64,000 bases of DNA. Origin: Lamellibrachia columna (taxonomy: Eukaryota; Annelida; Polychaeta; Sabellida; Siboglinidae). Where the stretch lies: NCBI GenBank assembly GCA_963662155.1, contig OY759270.1, forward strand, positions 51,624,971 to 51,688,970, read 5' to 3'. The notes beneath the pieces are model-generated. The model had not been told where the DNA came from. It ran no database searches and saw nothing but the letters and a program-made list of their open reading frames with translations. A program made the position numbers and the translations under genes. Numbering within the stretch: position 1 is the stretch's first letter; each line of letters starts with the position of its first letter. Positions 21,398 through 34,465 of the stretch are shown here, in pieces.

Positions 21398-21565
21398 TGG
21401 TGGGTGGGTGGGTGGGTGGGTGGGTGGGTGGGTGGGTGGGTGGGTGGGTGGGTGGGTGGGTGGGTGGGTGGGTGGGTGGGTGGGTGGGTGGGTGGGTGGG
21501 TGGGTGGGTGGGTGGGTGGGTGGGTGGGTGGGTGGGTGGGTGGGTGGGTGGGTGGGTGGGTGGGT
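21398..21565. repeat. (GGGT)n microsatellite
   Basis: About 42 TGGG units. Strong G-quadruplex former on the plus strand. Confidence 0.97.
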
Positions 21566-21617
21566 AGATGTACTCCCCCGCTGTGCCCTGGGGACGGCCA
21601 GGCGCCGGCCTGCCCCA

Positions 21618-21760
21618 GCGGTTTTGGGGTCATGCACAACCATGTTTACGTGCGTTTTGGGGTTACGCACAACCATGCTTTCGTGCATTTTGGGGTTATG
21701 CACAACCATATTTTCGTGCGTTTTGGGGTTATGCAAAACCATGTTTTTGTGCGTTTTGTT
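21618..21760. repeat. 33-bp repeat, 4 units
   Basis: The unit contains TTTTGGGGTTATGCACAACC with small variation. It follows the (GGGT)n run closely. Confidence 0.9.
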
Positions 21761-21993
21761 GAGCTGTGCGGCCATTTCCCATATTTCTCTTAGAATAACA
21801 TCCACAGAAAAATTATGCTTGATTTGAAAACTGTATATTTATTTATTTACTGTGTGGTCCAAGTAATTTGATATCTTCCACTCCTGCACACATAAGAGAG
21901 TAGAGACAGCCTCCTGCCCCACACTGATCGACGTTCAAGTGCAAGTTTATCTACCGATGCTTCTTTTTCATCAACATTTTGCCATATTCTATA
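21761..21993. other. Spacer, no gene seen
   Basis: Unique AT-rich sequence. Confidence 0.5.
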
Positions 21994-22283
21994 GACACGG
22001 GACTGTCAAATAGGTACGTATGGTTTACGGGACTGTCAAATAGGTACGTATGGTTTACGGGACTGTCAAATAGGTACGTATGGTTTACGGGACTGTCAAA
22101 TAGGTACGTATGGTTTACGGGACTGTCAAATAGGTACGTATGGTTTACGGGACTGTCAAATAGGTACGTATGGTTTACGGGACTGTCAAATAGGTACGTA
22201 TGGTTTACGGGACTGTCAAATAGGTACGTATGGTTTACGGGACTGTCAAATAGGTACGTATGGTTTACGGGACTGTCAAATAT
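21994..22283. repeat. 30-bp minisatellite, 10 near-identical units
   Basis: The unit is GGGACTGTCAAATAGGTACG plus 10 bases. Each unit contains AATAG|GTACGT, a donor-like site on the plus strand, and CCC|GTAAAC on the minus strand. A minus-strand frame (21951-22481) stays open across the array because the unit is a multiple of three. Confidence 0.95.
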
Positions 22284-23068
22284 GGTATTTAGGTGGTCGT
22301 CGTGCGCAACACCGTTGGATAACCGTTTTTCCCGTCCTACGTAACTGTCTAGGCGTGTGCTCGTTGACAGACAGACTCGATGAAACAACGTCATTGTCGT
22401 GACTATGAAGGCGATCTGTTGGTGCCAGTGCTCCTGTTTGACTGTTGATTCTGCCTCGTGATCCCCTCCTTGTGTGCTCAAGATAGTAAGGTATATGGTT
22501 TATCATATAATTGGAAGCTATATTTAGATTACTGTTGAGTGATTAATGTGCCACACGGTCTGCAACACAAAACGGTTGCCTTAGTTAGTCCACTCTCTTC
22601 CATTGGTGTTAACAGTCGTTGATGGGATGTTGACCGTCAAATTTAGCAGTACGCATAGTTGAGCTTGGATATATGATCGTCTTGTCTTCGACATCATCAC
22701 ATAGGCCATAAATAAAACGTATTGTCTGACATTAAGGACTTTTTTCATCGAAATTATTCGATTTAAAAATGTTTAAAACATTGCACGTTGCTCCTGGTAC
22801 ACACGTCGTGGTCAAGAAACTGCGTGTGCGTCTCGCTGGCAACTCGCCGCGTACCACGGCTTACACCAACCAGTTAGCCCCTTCTCGAACCGTTGGGCAC
22901 GATAGGGCAATATCTATGACAAGCGTAGTTTAATGTTACACAACCCGGTACACAAGCCTCTACCACACACTCCTCCAATACGTTTTTTCTTTAACTGCGT
23001 CTTTGTCGTGCATAACACCTGTCACCTCCTCTTCTTGCTGTTGCTCTTGTTTGCACCATCTTATGTGC
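22284..23068. other. No gene identified
   Basis: Unique sequence. The minus frame beyond the 30-bp array is open for about 60 codons (SYVGREKRLSNGVAHDD region) and could be an exon, but the splice signals are weak. Confidence 0.35.
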
Positions 23069-23186
23069 AGCCCTGCGGCTTCCTCTGTCCACACTAGTGC
23101 CCTGCGGCTTCCTCTGTCCACACTAGTGCCCTGCGGCTTCCTCTGTCCACACTAGTGCCCTGCGGCTTCCTCTGTCCACACTAGTC
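23069..23186. repeat. 29-bp repeat, 4 units
   Basis: The unit contains CTGCGGCTTCCTCTGTCCAC and ends ACTAG, resembling a polypyrimidine-AG acceptor. Confidence 0.95.
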
Positions 23187-23399
23187 AGCCTAAGTGCGCC
23201 AAACCGTCAATTTGCGAATCATGTTTCCATCGATAAGTCTATGTAAATCTGCTCGGTCTACTCTAGGTTAATTCGGGCCATGCTTTCTGAATATGTGTAG
23301 GAAGACAGAATGCGGTTTGTTTGGCCGACAAATGGCAACTTTTTCCATGCTGATGTTTTCACAAAAACGCTACTGCTTGCTGGTCACAAGACAACAATT

Positions 23400-23595
23400 C
23401 TAGCAATGTCTTCTGCAGTTTCCCCCTTGCTGTCTGCCATCACTTTCAGGTCGTCCGCATACAGTGTCTTCTGCAGTTTCCCCCTTGCTGTCTGCCATCA
23501 CTTTCAGGTCGTCCGCATACAGTGTCTTCTCAGTACTTCCTGTTCTGACACCTTTTTTCTTATCAGGTCCATCACCAAAATTCATTCTTGTAATA
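23400..23595 (-). pseudogene. Short LINE RT fragment with duplicated YADD box
   Basis: The minus strand encodes TLYADDLKVMADSKGETAED. The YADD is the catalytic motif of reverse transcriptases. A 58-bp segment holding it is tandemly duplicated out of frame (23408-23524). Only about 60 codons remain. Probably the missing kind of segment of an RTE-like LINE, but too short to classify. Confidence 0.6.
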
Positions 23596-23957
23596 TCACT
23601 TTATTAGCCGTAACTTCCATAGAACTAGGTAATATAAATTATTATAACAGTTATGCTGTTTCATAACACGTTACGCAACAGGTAGCCACTGGAACGTAGA
23701 GTGCCGTGACGTAGCAGATAGATATGCGTACACAACGTCGTAGTCAAGGTGACGCGGGTGCAGGCATAGATTTGTAATTTTAACCAATTTCGAAAAGGCT
23801 CCGTTTAGAATCATTTCTTCGCGTCCGTTTCTGTGTCCCACATTCGACTTTCATTAAAAGTAAAGGTAAGTTCGTATACAGCGCGGAGTCTAGTCCTTCT
23901 TATTGCTCAAAGCGCATCACATCCACCACTGTCTACAGACAGTTACTTGCTCATTTG
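23596..23957. other. No gene identified
   Basis: Unique AT-rich sequence. Confidence 0.5.
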
Positions 23958-24092
23958 TGTAGTTGAGTGAACCGAGGCAACGTGGCGTGAACGAAATGTC
24001 CCAAGATTTGAAATGGCAGCAAGAGGGTTCGAACCCCGGTCCACTCGACTGAGAGTCCGGCGTCCTAACCTCTGCGCCTTACAAAGTCGCAC
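23958..24092 (-). mobile_element. tRNA-derived SINE, copy 1
   Basis: The minus strand starts with a tRNA-like head: an A-box-like GGCGCAGAGGTTAGGACG and a B box GGTTCGAACCC about 35 bases later. A unique body follows, containing TTCGTTCACGCCACGTTGCC. The same body and B-box region recur, diverged, at 42150-42260. No acceptor-stem pairing is visible, so it is not a tRNA gene. Confidence 0.7.
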
Positions 24093-24114
24093 ACTTATGA
24101 AGCCCATAAATTGA

Positions 24115-25804
<1,690 letters not shown>

Positions 25805-26962
25805 AGTAATGTCATCCCGACTTGTTCCTACGTGTATGAGAGTAACGAACAACAATGTCACCCCGACCTGTTCCTACGTGTATGAGAGTAAAGAACATTA
25901 ATGTCATCCCGACCTGTTCCTACGTGTATGAGAGTAAAGAACAACAATGTCACCCTGACCTGTTCCTACGTGTATGAGAGTAACGAACATAAATGTCATC
26001 CCGACCTGTTCCTACGTGTATGAGAGTAACGAACATCAATGTCATCCCGACCTATTCCTACGTGTATGAGAGTAACGAACATCAATGTCATCCCGACCTG
26101 TTCCTACGTGTATGAGAGTAACGAACATCAATGTCATCCCGACCTGTTCCTACGTGTATGACAGTAACGAACATCAATGCCATCCCGACCTGTTCCTACG
26201 TGTATGAGAGTAACGAACATCAATGTCATCCCGACCTGTTCCTACGTGTATGAGAGTAACGAACATCAATGCCATCCCGACCTATTCCTACGTGTATGAG
26301 AGTAAAGAACATCAATGTCATCCCGACCTGTTCCTACGTGTATGAGAGTAAAGAACATCAATGTCATCCCGACCTGTTCCTACGTGTATGAGAATAACGA
26401 ACATAAATGTCATCCCGACCTGTTCCTACGTGTATGAGAGTAAAGAACATCAATGTCATCCCGACCTGTTCCTACGTGTATGAGAGTAACGAACATAAAT
26501 GTCATCCCGAACTGTTCCTACGTGTATGAGAGTAACGAACATCAATGTCATCCCGACCTATTCCTACGTGTATGAGAGTAACGAACATCAATGTCATCCC
26601 GACCTGTTCCTACGTGTATGAGAGTAACGAACATCAATGTCATCCCGACCTGTTCCTACGTGTATGAGAGTAACGAACATCAATGCCATCCCGACCTATT
26701 CCTACGTGTATGAGAGTAACGAACATCAATGTCATCCCGACCTGTTCCTACGTGTATGAGAGTAACGAACATCAATGCCATCCCGACCTATTCCTACGTG
26801 TATGAGAGTAAAGAACATCAATGTCATCCCGACCTGTTCCTACGTGTATGAGAGTAAAGAACATCAATGTCATCCCGACCTGTTCCTACGTGTATGAGAG
26901 TAACGAAAAACAATGTCATCCCGACCTGTTCCTACGTGTATGAGAGTAACGAACAACAGTGC
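25805..26962. repeat. 46-bp minisatellite, 25 units
   Basis: The unit contains GTCATCCCGACCTGTTCCTA and CGTGTATGAGAGTAACGAAC. Units differ at few positions (AACGAAC/AAAGAAC, CTG/CTA, GTC/GCC), and variant combinations recur in blocks. Confidence 0.97.
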
Positions 26963-27402
26963 TCCGCGCTATGTTTTGTCTTGATGCCCAGGGATCGTAC
27001 CGTTAATGACACGTTCGACTGAAGAACGAATATTTTACAGCTACGCTAAAGTCTCGTGAAATCCAATCAATCCGAGTTTGCACGACGTGCTCCCTTTGAG
27101 CATGCGCGGTAAGCACGCGGACACAGGTAGACATGTGGGTTCAGTATTACGGGTGTGCACCTCTCGACGTTGGCACCTATGATGTGGTGTTATGATCACG
27201 CTTAATATATGTGAACTGCTCGTACGATCAATTGTAGTCTTAATACGTTTCAATCATCCGCCAGTCAATGTTCTAATGGATTATCTAATGGATTATCCCT
27301 CGGATACATGTTTGATATTAAAATTGTAAAATGTTCGTACACTAATTCCGTTCTTGCGGTCCATTCGGAGACCATGACAAAACAAAACTGTACGAATACA
27401 AA

Positions 27403-27404
<2 letters not shown>
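26963..27404. other. No gene identified
   Basis: Unique sequence with a 12-bp duplication (GGATTATC context) at 27275-27297. Confidence 0.5.
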
Positions 27405-27499
<95 letters not shown>

Positions 27500-27771
27500 T
27501 ATATATGCACACGCATAAACGCACACACGAACGAACGTACGCATGCAAGCACACACACGCACGCACGCACGCACACACACATACACAAACAAACAAACAC
27601 ACACGCACTCATACATGCAGACAGATCAACGAACAAACAGACAGACAGACAGACATACATACGTGCGGGCGTGCGGGCGTGCGTGCGTGCGTACGTGCGT
27701 GCGTGCATGCATCCATGCATACATACAAACATACATACACAATTACGTACATAAATGCATACGTACATACG

Positions 27772-27817
<46 letters not shown>

Positions 27818-27900
27818 GTACGTACATACATACATACATACATACATACATACATACATACATACATACATACATACATACATACATACATACATGTAGA
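27405..27900. repeat. Compound microsatellite (TA)n, (CACG)n, (TGCG)n, (CATA)n
   Basis: A (TA)n run at 27407-27490 is followed by CACG-, ACAG- and GTGCG-rich stretches, a second (TA)n at 27777-27815 and (CATA)n to about 27895. Confidence 0.95.
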
Positions 27901-28004
27901 CAGATAGACAGACAGTCCGATAGACCGACAGTCTGACAGACCGCGAGAATGATCGACCGAGTGATCGAGAGAGCGTGGGCGGCAGGAGTGAGTTCTAGAT
28001 AAAA

Positions 28005-28740
28005 CACCGTTCAGTCCTGTACAGCCTCCGCCCGCCCGAGCGTCGACGCGAGTGCAGCTGCCGCTGTCGAGCCCTCGCCCGAGCACGTTCGAGTCGGCCC
28101 GCGCCAGATAACGGGACGTTCGGGTTAAGCCGAGTTACCTACAAGAAGGGCACCGCGGTCCAAAAACGACTGCGCTACAGACCGAAATAAAACATTACGT
28201 CAAACGCTGCTGGCGTCGGCCAATAGGCGCACATCGGGGCGGTCACGTGAACCCTCAGATGCAGGGCGACTTATCGCAACCGTGTTCCTGGCGTTACAGC
28301 CGTGGCGTCGCTTCGCGAATATCGCAGCGCCGTTCGTTGTTTGCATATCCCGGAACAAACTCGGGTGTGTTCGCGGTAACTATTGCCAAGTGTGACGTCT
28401 GCGAGGGCCACGCGACATGCGAATGAGTGGGCCGGAGACAGGCCGTTGATGCTCCGCGGTCACACCCGCCCAGTGTGCGTTTCACGCCGAAGGAAGTTCA
28501 GAGAGGGAGCTAATTTAGGTACGTACTTTACAGGGCTGCCCGGCAGTTGCTTGTTAAATGGGTGCGTTGCTGTCTCTGTCGTCGTAACGCCGTTATTCCA
28601 TCTCAGTGCACACAGATCCGTGTTTGTTGTGAGAGCGCTGGACCGAGCTGTCTAGACGTTCGGTCTTGGTTATCGTTATCGGCCGTCACACTAAACGTTG
28701 CCGCTGCTGCGCGTTGTTTGGACGTTATGTTAATGTACTA
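28005..28740. promoter_or_regulatory. CpG-rich region, possible promoter or 5' end
   Basis: About 700 bp with many CpGs and high GC against an AT-rich background. It contains a donor-like TTTAG|GTACGT at 28516-28524. No clear open reading frame with a start in good context. I infer a possible promoter or first non-coding exon. No initiator or TATA motif decides the strand. Confidence 0.3.
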
Positions 28741-29625
28741 ATGAGGCACATCTTTGTGTTGTTTTGCAGCTGTGCCAATTTGTCAGCTGAGCAATCTCAA
28801 TAAAGAATGCTGCTCTAATTAGCACGTTCGGCTTTACAGACTATTTGCTAGTCTGTGTGTAATTTATCTTGACAAATTGACTTAGCGAATATAGTGTGGC
28901 GCACGATGACGACTACGACGAATGAATGGTGTTTCCTTTTCACTGGTGACAATGACTCAACGACAGCAAAGACGACAACCCTTGACACATAACTGGGTGT
29001 TTACAGTAATCATGGGCGGCGTCGTGTTCTTTCAGTGATAATTGCGTTTTACGAAATGTCGCAATAGCTGGAATAACCGAGGAAGATGCATTATGCGCTG
29101 GCGGCTGCAGTCCGCTGCAGTTACCTGGATATTCGGGGGTCGTCTCCGCGGATATGTTATGGGGGTCGTGTTCAAATATTGAAAGATCACGAATGTGTGG
29201 TACTTTCACGCGGTAAGCTTTTCACCGCTCGATCAGACCAGGATGTGTCGTAACACACCGTTATCATGTTAAACAACATTCTTTTTTTTCTAACTCGAGT
29301 TATTTACTAGTTTGTAGTTTACTAATTGCTCACCACGCGGCGGCCACCAGTGTGTCTATTTTGGTGTTGCTTTGCGATGTGTTATTCGCAACGGGGCAGT
29401 TAGCTACCGTAGCGATGTAGCCGGTTGCCCCAGTGAACCTTATAGTTGGGGATAGAGATCAACACTCCCTGAACAGTCGCTGTTGCCATGGCAAAGTGGC
29501 TAGGACCATTAGGCCATCGGTTCGTTGGCATTGACCGCTATTGACGCGTAAACAACACGTGGCATCACCAGTCAGTTCCGGGTTCAGACCTCAGTTCTGC
29601 TTCGGGTAAAAATTATGTTTTAAAG
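28741..29625. other. No gene identified
   Basis: Unique sequence. Minus frame 28940-29209 is open without recognisable features. Confidence 0.45.
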
Positions 29626-29774
<149 letters not shown>

Positions 29775-29775
29775 A

Positions 29776-29806
29776 CATTACATCATCAGCATACTTCATC
29801 ACAGAT
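29776..29806 (-). pseudogene. RT catalytic-box scrap beside (GTGC)n, copy 1
   Basis: The minus strand encodes SVMKYADDVM. The same 30 bases with one difference sit beside another (GTGC)n at 50699-50728. Confidence 0.5.
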
Positions 29807-29959
29807 ACGCACGCACGTGCACGCACACGCACATGCGCGTGCTTGCGTCGAATTCTGTGATTTATAGTGGTTGTATAGATTGAAGGCAAGACATGCTATT
29901 GGCTTTCTATGAATAGTTATTTCACAAATAGAGGATATATAATGATCGAATATGGTAAC

Positions 29960-30256
29960 TAAAACAGTCGTGTGTGGCCTGCTACTCAACCTGTCCGGTA
30001 GGGGCAGCCAGAGGACGCACCAGTCGAGTGTGTCCTGCTACTCAACCTGTCCGGTAGGGGCAGCCAGAGGACGTACCAGTCGTGTGTGGCCTGCTACTCA
30101 ACCTGTCCGGTAGGGGCAGCCAGAGGACGCACCAGTCGTGTTTGTCCTGCTACTCAACCTGTCCGGTAGGGGCAGCCAGAGGACGCACCAGTCGTATGTG
30201 TCCTGCTTCTCAACCTGTCCGGTAGGGGCAGCCAGAGGACGCACCAGTCGTCTATC
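29960..30256. repeat. 56-bp minisatellite, 5 units
   Basis: The unit contains CTACTCAACCTGTCCGGTAG and GGGCAGCCAGAGGACGCACC. It includes a CCG|GTAGGG donor-like string. Confidence 0.95.
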
Positions 30257-30494
30257 GATCACACTATATATTCTAGGAAATAAGAAATTATATTGTTGAA
30301 TGTTTTGCTGACATAAAAGGAATTCTTTTCAAATGTCACACTGTTACACATAGGATTATGTTGGACTTTTGCATTTTTTATTCGCTGTACGAGTTGTTTT
30401 GTTCGTCATTTGCGTTGTTCCCTATTATCGTCATTCTCTGTAGTAGTCCAGTTCCATTGCCCCATTATTACTGTTCACCACCTATTCTCTGTTT
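30257..30494. other. Spacer, no gene seen
   Basis: AT-rich unique sequence. Confidence 0.5.
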
Positions 30495-31545
30495 GTTCCG
30501 TGGAACCAACGCCTTACGTTGTTGGTACTTCTCTGTCGCTTGGCTCGAGTGGCTAACGTGGAACCAACGTCGTACGTTGTTGGTACTTCTCTGTCGCTTG
30601 GCTCGAGGGGCTAACGTGGAACCAACGTCGTACGTTGTTGGTTCATCTCTGTCGCTTGGCTCGAGGGGCTAACGTGGAACCAACGTCTTACGTTGTTGGT
30701 TCATCTCTGTCGCTTGGCTCGAGGGGCTAACGTGGAACCAACGTCTTACGTTGTTGGTTCATCTCTGTCGCTTGGCTCGAGGGGCTAACGTGGAACCAAC
30801 GTCTTACGTTGTTGGTACTTCTCTGTCGCTTGGCTCGAGGGGCTAACGTGGAACCAACGTCTTACGTTGTTGGTTCATCTCTGTCGCTTGGCTCGAGTGG
30901 CTAACGTGGAACCAACGTCTTACGTTGTTGGTACTTCTCTGTCGCTTGGCTCGAGGGGCTAACGTGGAACCAACGTCGTACGTTGTTGGTTCATCTCTGT
31001 CGCTTGGCTCGAGGGGCTAACGTGGAACCAACGTCTTACGTTGTTGGTTCATCTCTGTCGCTTGGCTCGAGGGGCTAACGTGGAACCAACGTCTTACGTT
31101 GTTGGTTCATCTCTGTCGCTTGGCTCGAGGGGCTAACGTGGAACCAACGTCTTACGTTGTTGGTACTTCTCTGTCGCTTGGCTCGAGGGGCTAACGTGGA
31201 ACCAACGTCTTACGTTGTTGGTTCATCTCTGTCGCTTGGCTCGAGTGGCTAACGTGGAACCAACGTCTTACGTTGTTGGTACTTCTCTGTCGCTTGGCTC
31301 GAGGGGCTAACGTGGAACCAACGTCTTACGTTGTTGGTTCATCTCTGTCGCTTGGCTCGAGGGGCTAACGTGGAACCAACGTCTTACGTTGTTGGTTCAT
31401 CTCTGTCGCTTGGCTCGAGGGGCTAACGTGGAACCAACGTCTTACGTTGTTGGTTCATCTCTGTCGCTTGGCTCGAGGGGCTAACGTGGAACCAACGTCT
31501 TACGTTGTTGGTACTTCTCTGTCGCTTGGCTCGAGGGGCTAACGC
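30495..31545. repeat. 58-bp minisatellite with internal dyad, 18 units
   Basis: The unit contains GGAACCAACGTCTTACGTTG then TTGGTTCATC and CGCTTGGCTCGAGGGGCTAA. AACCAACGT and ACGTTGTTGGTT form an imperfect hairpin in each unit. The variants TTCATC/TACTTC and GAGGGG/GAGTGG recur in a longer-period pattern. Confidence 0.97.
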
Positions 31546-31888
31546 TGAGCTTAAAAACATATTGATAAATGTCACCTTTCAGTTTGGCCTTGTCCATCCA
31601 CTGCCGGGTATTGCCGTATGCTATAGAGTTTTCCATTTGTCTTGGCTGGTCTTGTCCATAGTGCTCCGGCGCAGTTTGGTAATTATTGCCCATCTGATCA
31701 ATAGAGACACGGACACAGTATTATTTCAGCATCAGTCCCGTGTTTTGCAAAATGACACAAGTCCTATTTTTCCAATATTATATGACACAAGTCCTATTTT
31801 CCCAATATTATATTCCCTCGTGGAACTGACGGAAGGCCGTGGAATAAATCATTACAAAACGCCGGGGCAATTACGTAATAGAAGCTAT
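31546..31888. other. Spacer; short duplication
   Basis: A 30-bp duplication (core ACAAGTCCTATTTTYCCAAT) lies at 31757-31812. The minus frame 31481-31693 is open without a recognised domain. The right end abuts the CR1 3' terminus. Confidence 0.5.
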
Positions 31889-31990
31889 TAGATTTAACAA
31901 GATTTAACAAGATTTGCCATCCAAGCCAAAGGCCCAGATGGCAAGTGGACAAGGAAGCCATTGGCTTATCGAGAGTCCAACAATGTTCAT

Positions 31991-34018
31991 CTACTTATAA
32001 CCCGCCCTCCTGAGATATGTGTCAACCTTGTTTTTAAACATATTCACGCTGCTAGCAGTTACACAATCTGTAGACAATTTGTTCCATTCATTTATTGTCC
32101 TCTGTGAGAACGAGTGCTTCCTGATGTCCAATCTACATTGATCCTTTACTAATTTTACCTCATGTCCTCTAGTTCTGCTATCCTTCTTGAGTGAGAAAAA
32201 CATATTTCTATCAATATTTTCATACCCATTCAATATCTTAAAAACTTCAATCTGATCTCCTCTTAACCTCCTTGTCTCTAGAGTTGTTAAACCACATTCT
32301 TTCAGGCGTTCTTCATAACTAAGGTCTCTCAGTTCTGGAATCATTTTAGTTGCTCTCCTTTGTATGCGTTCAAGCGTATCTATATCTTTCTTACGATATG
32401 GTCTCCATGCTTGTATACAGTATTCTAAATGAGGTCTAACTATTGCTTTATAAAGAGGTATAATTAACTTTTTTCCCTTGTATGTTATGTTTCTTCTAAT
32501 CAATCCAAGAATTTGATTACCCTTTGAAGCTGCAATACCACACTGCTCTGAAACTTTCATATCAGCGCTTATTGTAACTCCTAAGTCCTTTTCTTTTACA
32601 GTAGTACCCAGAACAGTATCTCCCATTTTATAGTTTACATTCAAGTTCCTATGTCCTGTATGTAGGCATTTACATTTCCCAAAATTGAACAACATCTGCC
32701 ATTTCTCAGACCATTTCACTAATCTGTCTAAATCGTTTTGTAAATGTTGTTTATCACCATCAGTATTAACCTTTCTAAACAGTTTTGTGTCATCCGCAAA
32801 TTTCAGTACGTTACTTGTTATACTGTCGTCCAAGTCATTGATATAAATTAAGAATAATATAGGTCCTAATACTGATCCTTGAGGTACCCCACTCAAAACC
32901 GATTTCCAATTTGAAACTTCTCCATCTACTACAACTCGTTGTCTTCTGTCAGTCAGCCATTGTTCTATCCAGTCAGTTATGCTGTCCCCGATACCATGGG
33001 CTTTTAATTTAAGTAGTAATCTTTGATGTGGCACTTTGTCAAAAGCTTTCTGAAAATCTAAGTAGATAATATCTACTGGCGATCCCACGTCTATCCACTT
33101 AGTGATTTCTTCCAAAAAACATAATATATTTGTTAAGCAGGACCTCGCTTTAAGGAATCCATGTTGAGATGAATTTAATAATTTATGCTTAACGAGGAAT
33201 TCCACCATATGGTCTTTAATTAACCTTTCTAATAATTTACAAATCACTGACGTTAAACTCACTGGTCTGTAATTCTCTGACTTATTTCTCGAACCCTTTT
33301 TAAATAATGGTATGATGTTTGCTTCTTTCCATTCAAACGGAACAACTCCCTCTTTTAATGACAAGTTGAATACTCTTGCAAGTGGTATACTGATTTGTTC
33401 TACTGTTTCCATTAGTAATTTTGGAGGAATCCCATCCACTCCCGGTGATTTGTTATCTTTCATTGCGTTTATTTTCTTAGCTACCAATTCTGGAGTTACA
33501 ACTAACGGACCTAAATAGTCAGATTTAGCCCCCTGAAATTTAGCATCAGCAACTGGTAATGAACTAATATCTTCTTTGGTAAACACTGAACTGAAGTAAC
33601 CATTTAGGTCTTCCGCCATTAAATACCCCTGTGATATTATATTTCCAGCACTGTCTTCTAGAGGTCCAACCTTGTCTTGTACGTTTTGTTTACTCCTGAC
33701 ATATGCATAAAAACTCTTGCTGTCATTTTTTATGTTACATGCTAGTTTTTGCTCATAGCTTCTTTTAGATTGTCTGATTTCAGTTGTAGCTGCATTAAGT
33801 GCCTCTTTGTATTTTGCATAGTCTTCGTCCTTTCTGGTACGCCTATAAACCCTCCACATAGTTTGTTTTAGCATTATTTTTCTAATAGCCTCTTTTGACA
33901 AGTGTTTCTTTCTACACCGTTTTCCTTGTTTTTGGAAGGGAACAAATTTATCGATGATACTCTCAATTTTATATTTTAGAATATTCCAACATTCAATTGC
34001 GGTCTTATTCATCAGCAT
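31991..34018 (-). CDS. CR1 LINE reverse transcriptase ORF
   Basis: 675 codons, uninterrupted. The N-terminal part is Lys/Arg-rich (ECWNILKYKIESIIDKFVP). The RT fingers and palm follow with DNKSPGVDGIP, YRPVSLTSVICKLLERLI, LDFQKAFDKVPHQRL, GVPQGSVLGP and the catalytic FADD box, then the conserved C-terminal thumb region ending HSFSQRTINEWNKLS. It would copy element RNA at a nicked target site. The frame is the same as that of the endonuclease fragment just upstream, and the two are separated by a single TAG at 34025-34027. In this copy the RT frame therefore starts at an internal methionine, so the copy is probably inactive. No frameshifts seen. Confidence 0.93.
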   Translation of the reverse strand: MLMNKTAIECWNILKYKIESIIDKFVPFQKQGKRCRKKHLSKEAIRKIMLKQTMWRVYRRTRKDEDYAKYKEALNAATTEIRQSKRSYEQKLACNIKNDSKSFYAYVRSKQNVQDKVGPLEDSAGNIISQGYLMAEDLNGYFSSVFTKEDISSLPVADAKFQGAKSDYLGPLVVTPELVAKKINAMKDNKSPGVDGIPPKLLMETVEQISIPLARVFNLSLKEGVVPFEWKEANIIPLFKKGSRNKSENYRPVSLTSVICKLLERLIKDHMVEFLVKHKLLNSSQHGFLKARSCLTNILCFLEEITKWIDVGSPVDIIYLDFQKAFDKVPHQRLLLKLKAHGIGDSITDWIEQWLTDRRQRVVVDGEVSNWKSVLSGVPQGSVLGPILFLIYINDLDDSITSNVLKFADDTKLFRKVNTDGDKQHLQNDLDRLVKWSEKWQMLFNFGKCKCLHTGHRNLNVNYKMGDTVLGTTVKEKDLGVTISADMKVSEQCGIAASKGNQILGLIRRNITYKGKKLIIPLYKAIVRPHLEYCIQAWRPYRKKDIDTLERIQRRATKMIPELRDLSYEERLKECGLTTLETRRLRGDQIEVFKILNGYENIDRNMFFSLKKDSRTRGHEVKLVKDQCRLDIRKHSFSQRTINEWNKLSTDCVTASSVNMFKNKVDTYLRRAGYK

Positions 34019-34024
34019 GTTATT

Positions 34025-34400
34025 CTAATCTAGCTTTGCTAAGTATTTTCTCATATCTTTGTAGTTACCTTTGTGGAAGTTTCTCTTGTACGTTTTCTTA
34101 TTTTTACTTTCTGATTTTACATTGATGTCAAAATGTATTTGATTATGGTCACTATTACCCAATGGTTCAAATATTTTTACATTGTCCACTAATTCTTTTT
34201 GTGATGACAAAACTATATCTAATACATTTTCTCCCCTGGTTGGTTCTAGTACGTGCTGAGTAAGAAAGCTATCCTGGATTAAAAATAGAAATTGTTGGTC
34301 CTCAATCCCTGTGCTCTCTAGAGAATTCCATTGTATGTGTCCATGGTTAAAATCTCCCATTATGATACATTCCCCTTTACTAACTTCCTTTATAGCGTTT
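34025..34400 (-). pseudogene. CR1 LINE endonuclease C-terminal part
   Basis: The minus strand encodes the end of an apurinic-type endonuclease/exonuclease/phosphatase domain. It has GDFNHGHIQW (metal-binding Asp/Asn motif), LDIVLSSQKELVDNV and the terminal GNSDHNQIHFDI with the catalytic His. The domain starts mid-way because of the 5' truncation, and an in-frame TAG separates it from the RT ORF. On its element strand the first residues are NAIKEVSKGECIIM. Confidence 0.85.
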
Positions 34401-34465
34401 TTTATTTTATTTTTTATTTTTTTTTATTTTTTTAAATATTTTTTTTAAATTTTTTTTATTTTAGG
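34395..34465. repeat. T-rich low-complexity tract
   Basis: T runs with ATTTTA interruptions directly at the CR1 truncation point. Could be the target site or the tail of an earlier insertion. Confidence 0.8.

Larger units (their letters stand above)
31889..34400 (-). mobile_element. CR1-clade LINE, 5'-truncated
   Basis: About 2.5 kb on the minus strand. The 3' end at 31889-31915 carries two to three copies of a 10-bp motif (AAATCTTGTT on the element strand), the short terminal repeats typical of CR1. The body has the end of an endonuclease domain and a full RT ORF. The 5' end is lost inside the endonuclease, at about 34400, next to a T-rich tract. Related copies lie at 1-281 and 1757-1925. 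Confidence 0.92.

Noticed and set aside
23990..24090. A tRNA gene on the minus strand
   Set aside because: A- and B-box-like motifs are present, but no acceptor-stem pairing, and a related body recurs at 42150-42260, so it is a SINE head.
33312..33518. Plus-strand ORF inside the CR1 element
   Set aside because: Shadow of the RT coding sequence on the other strand.
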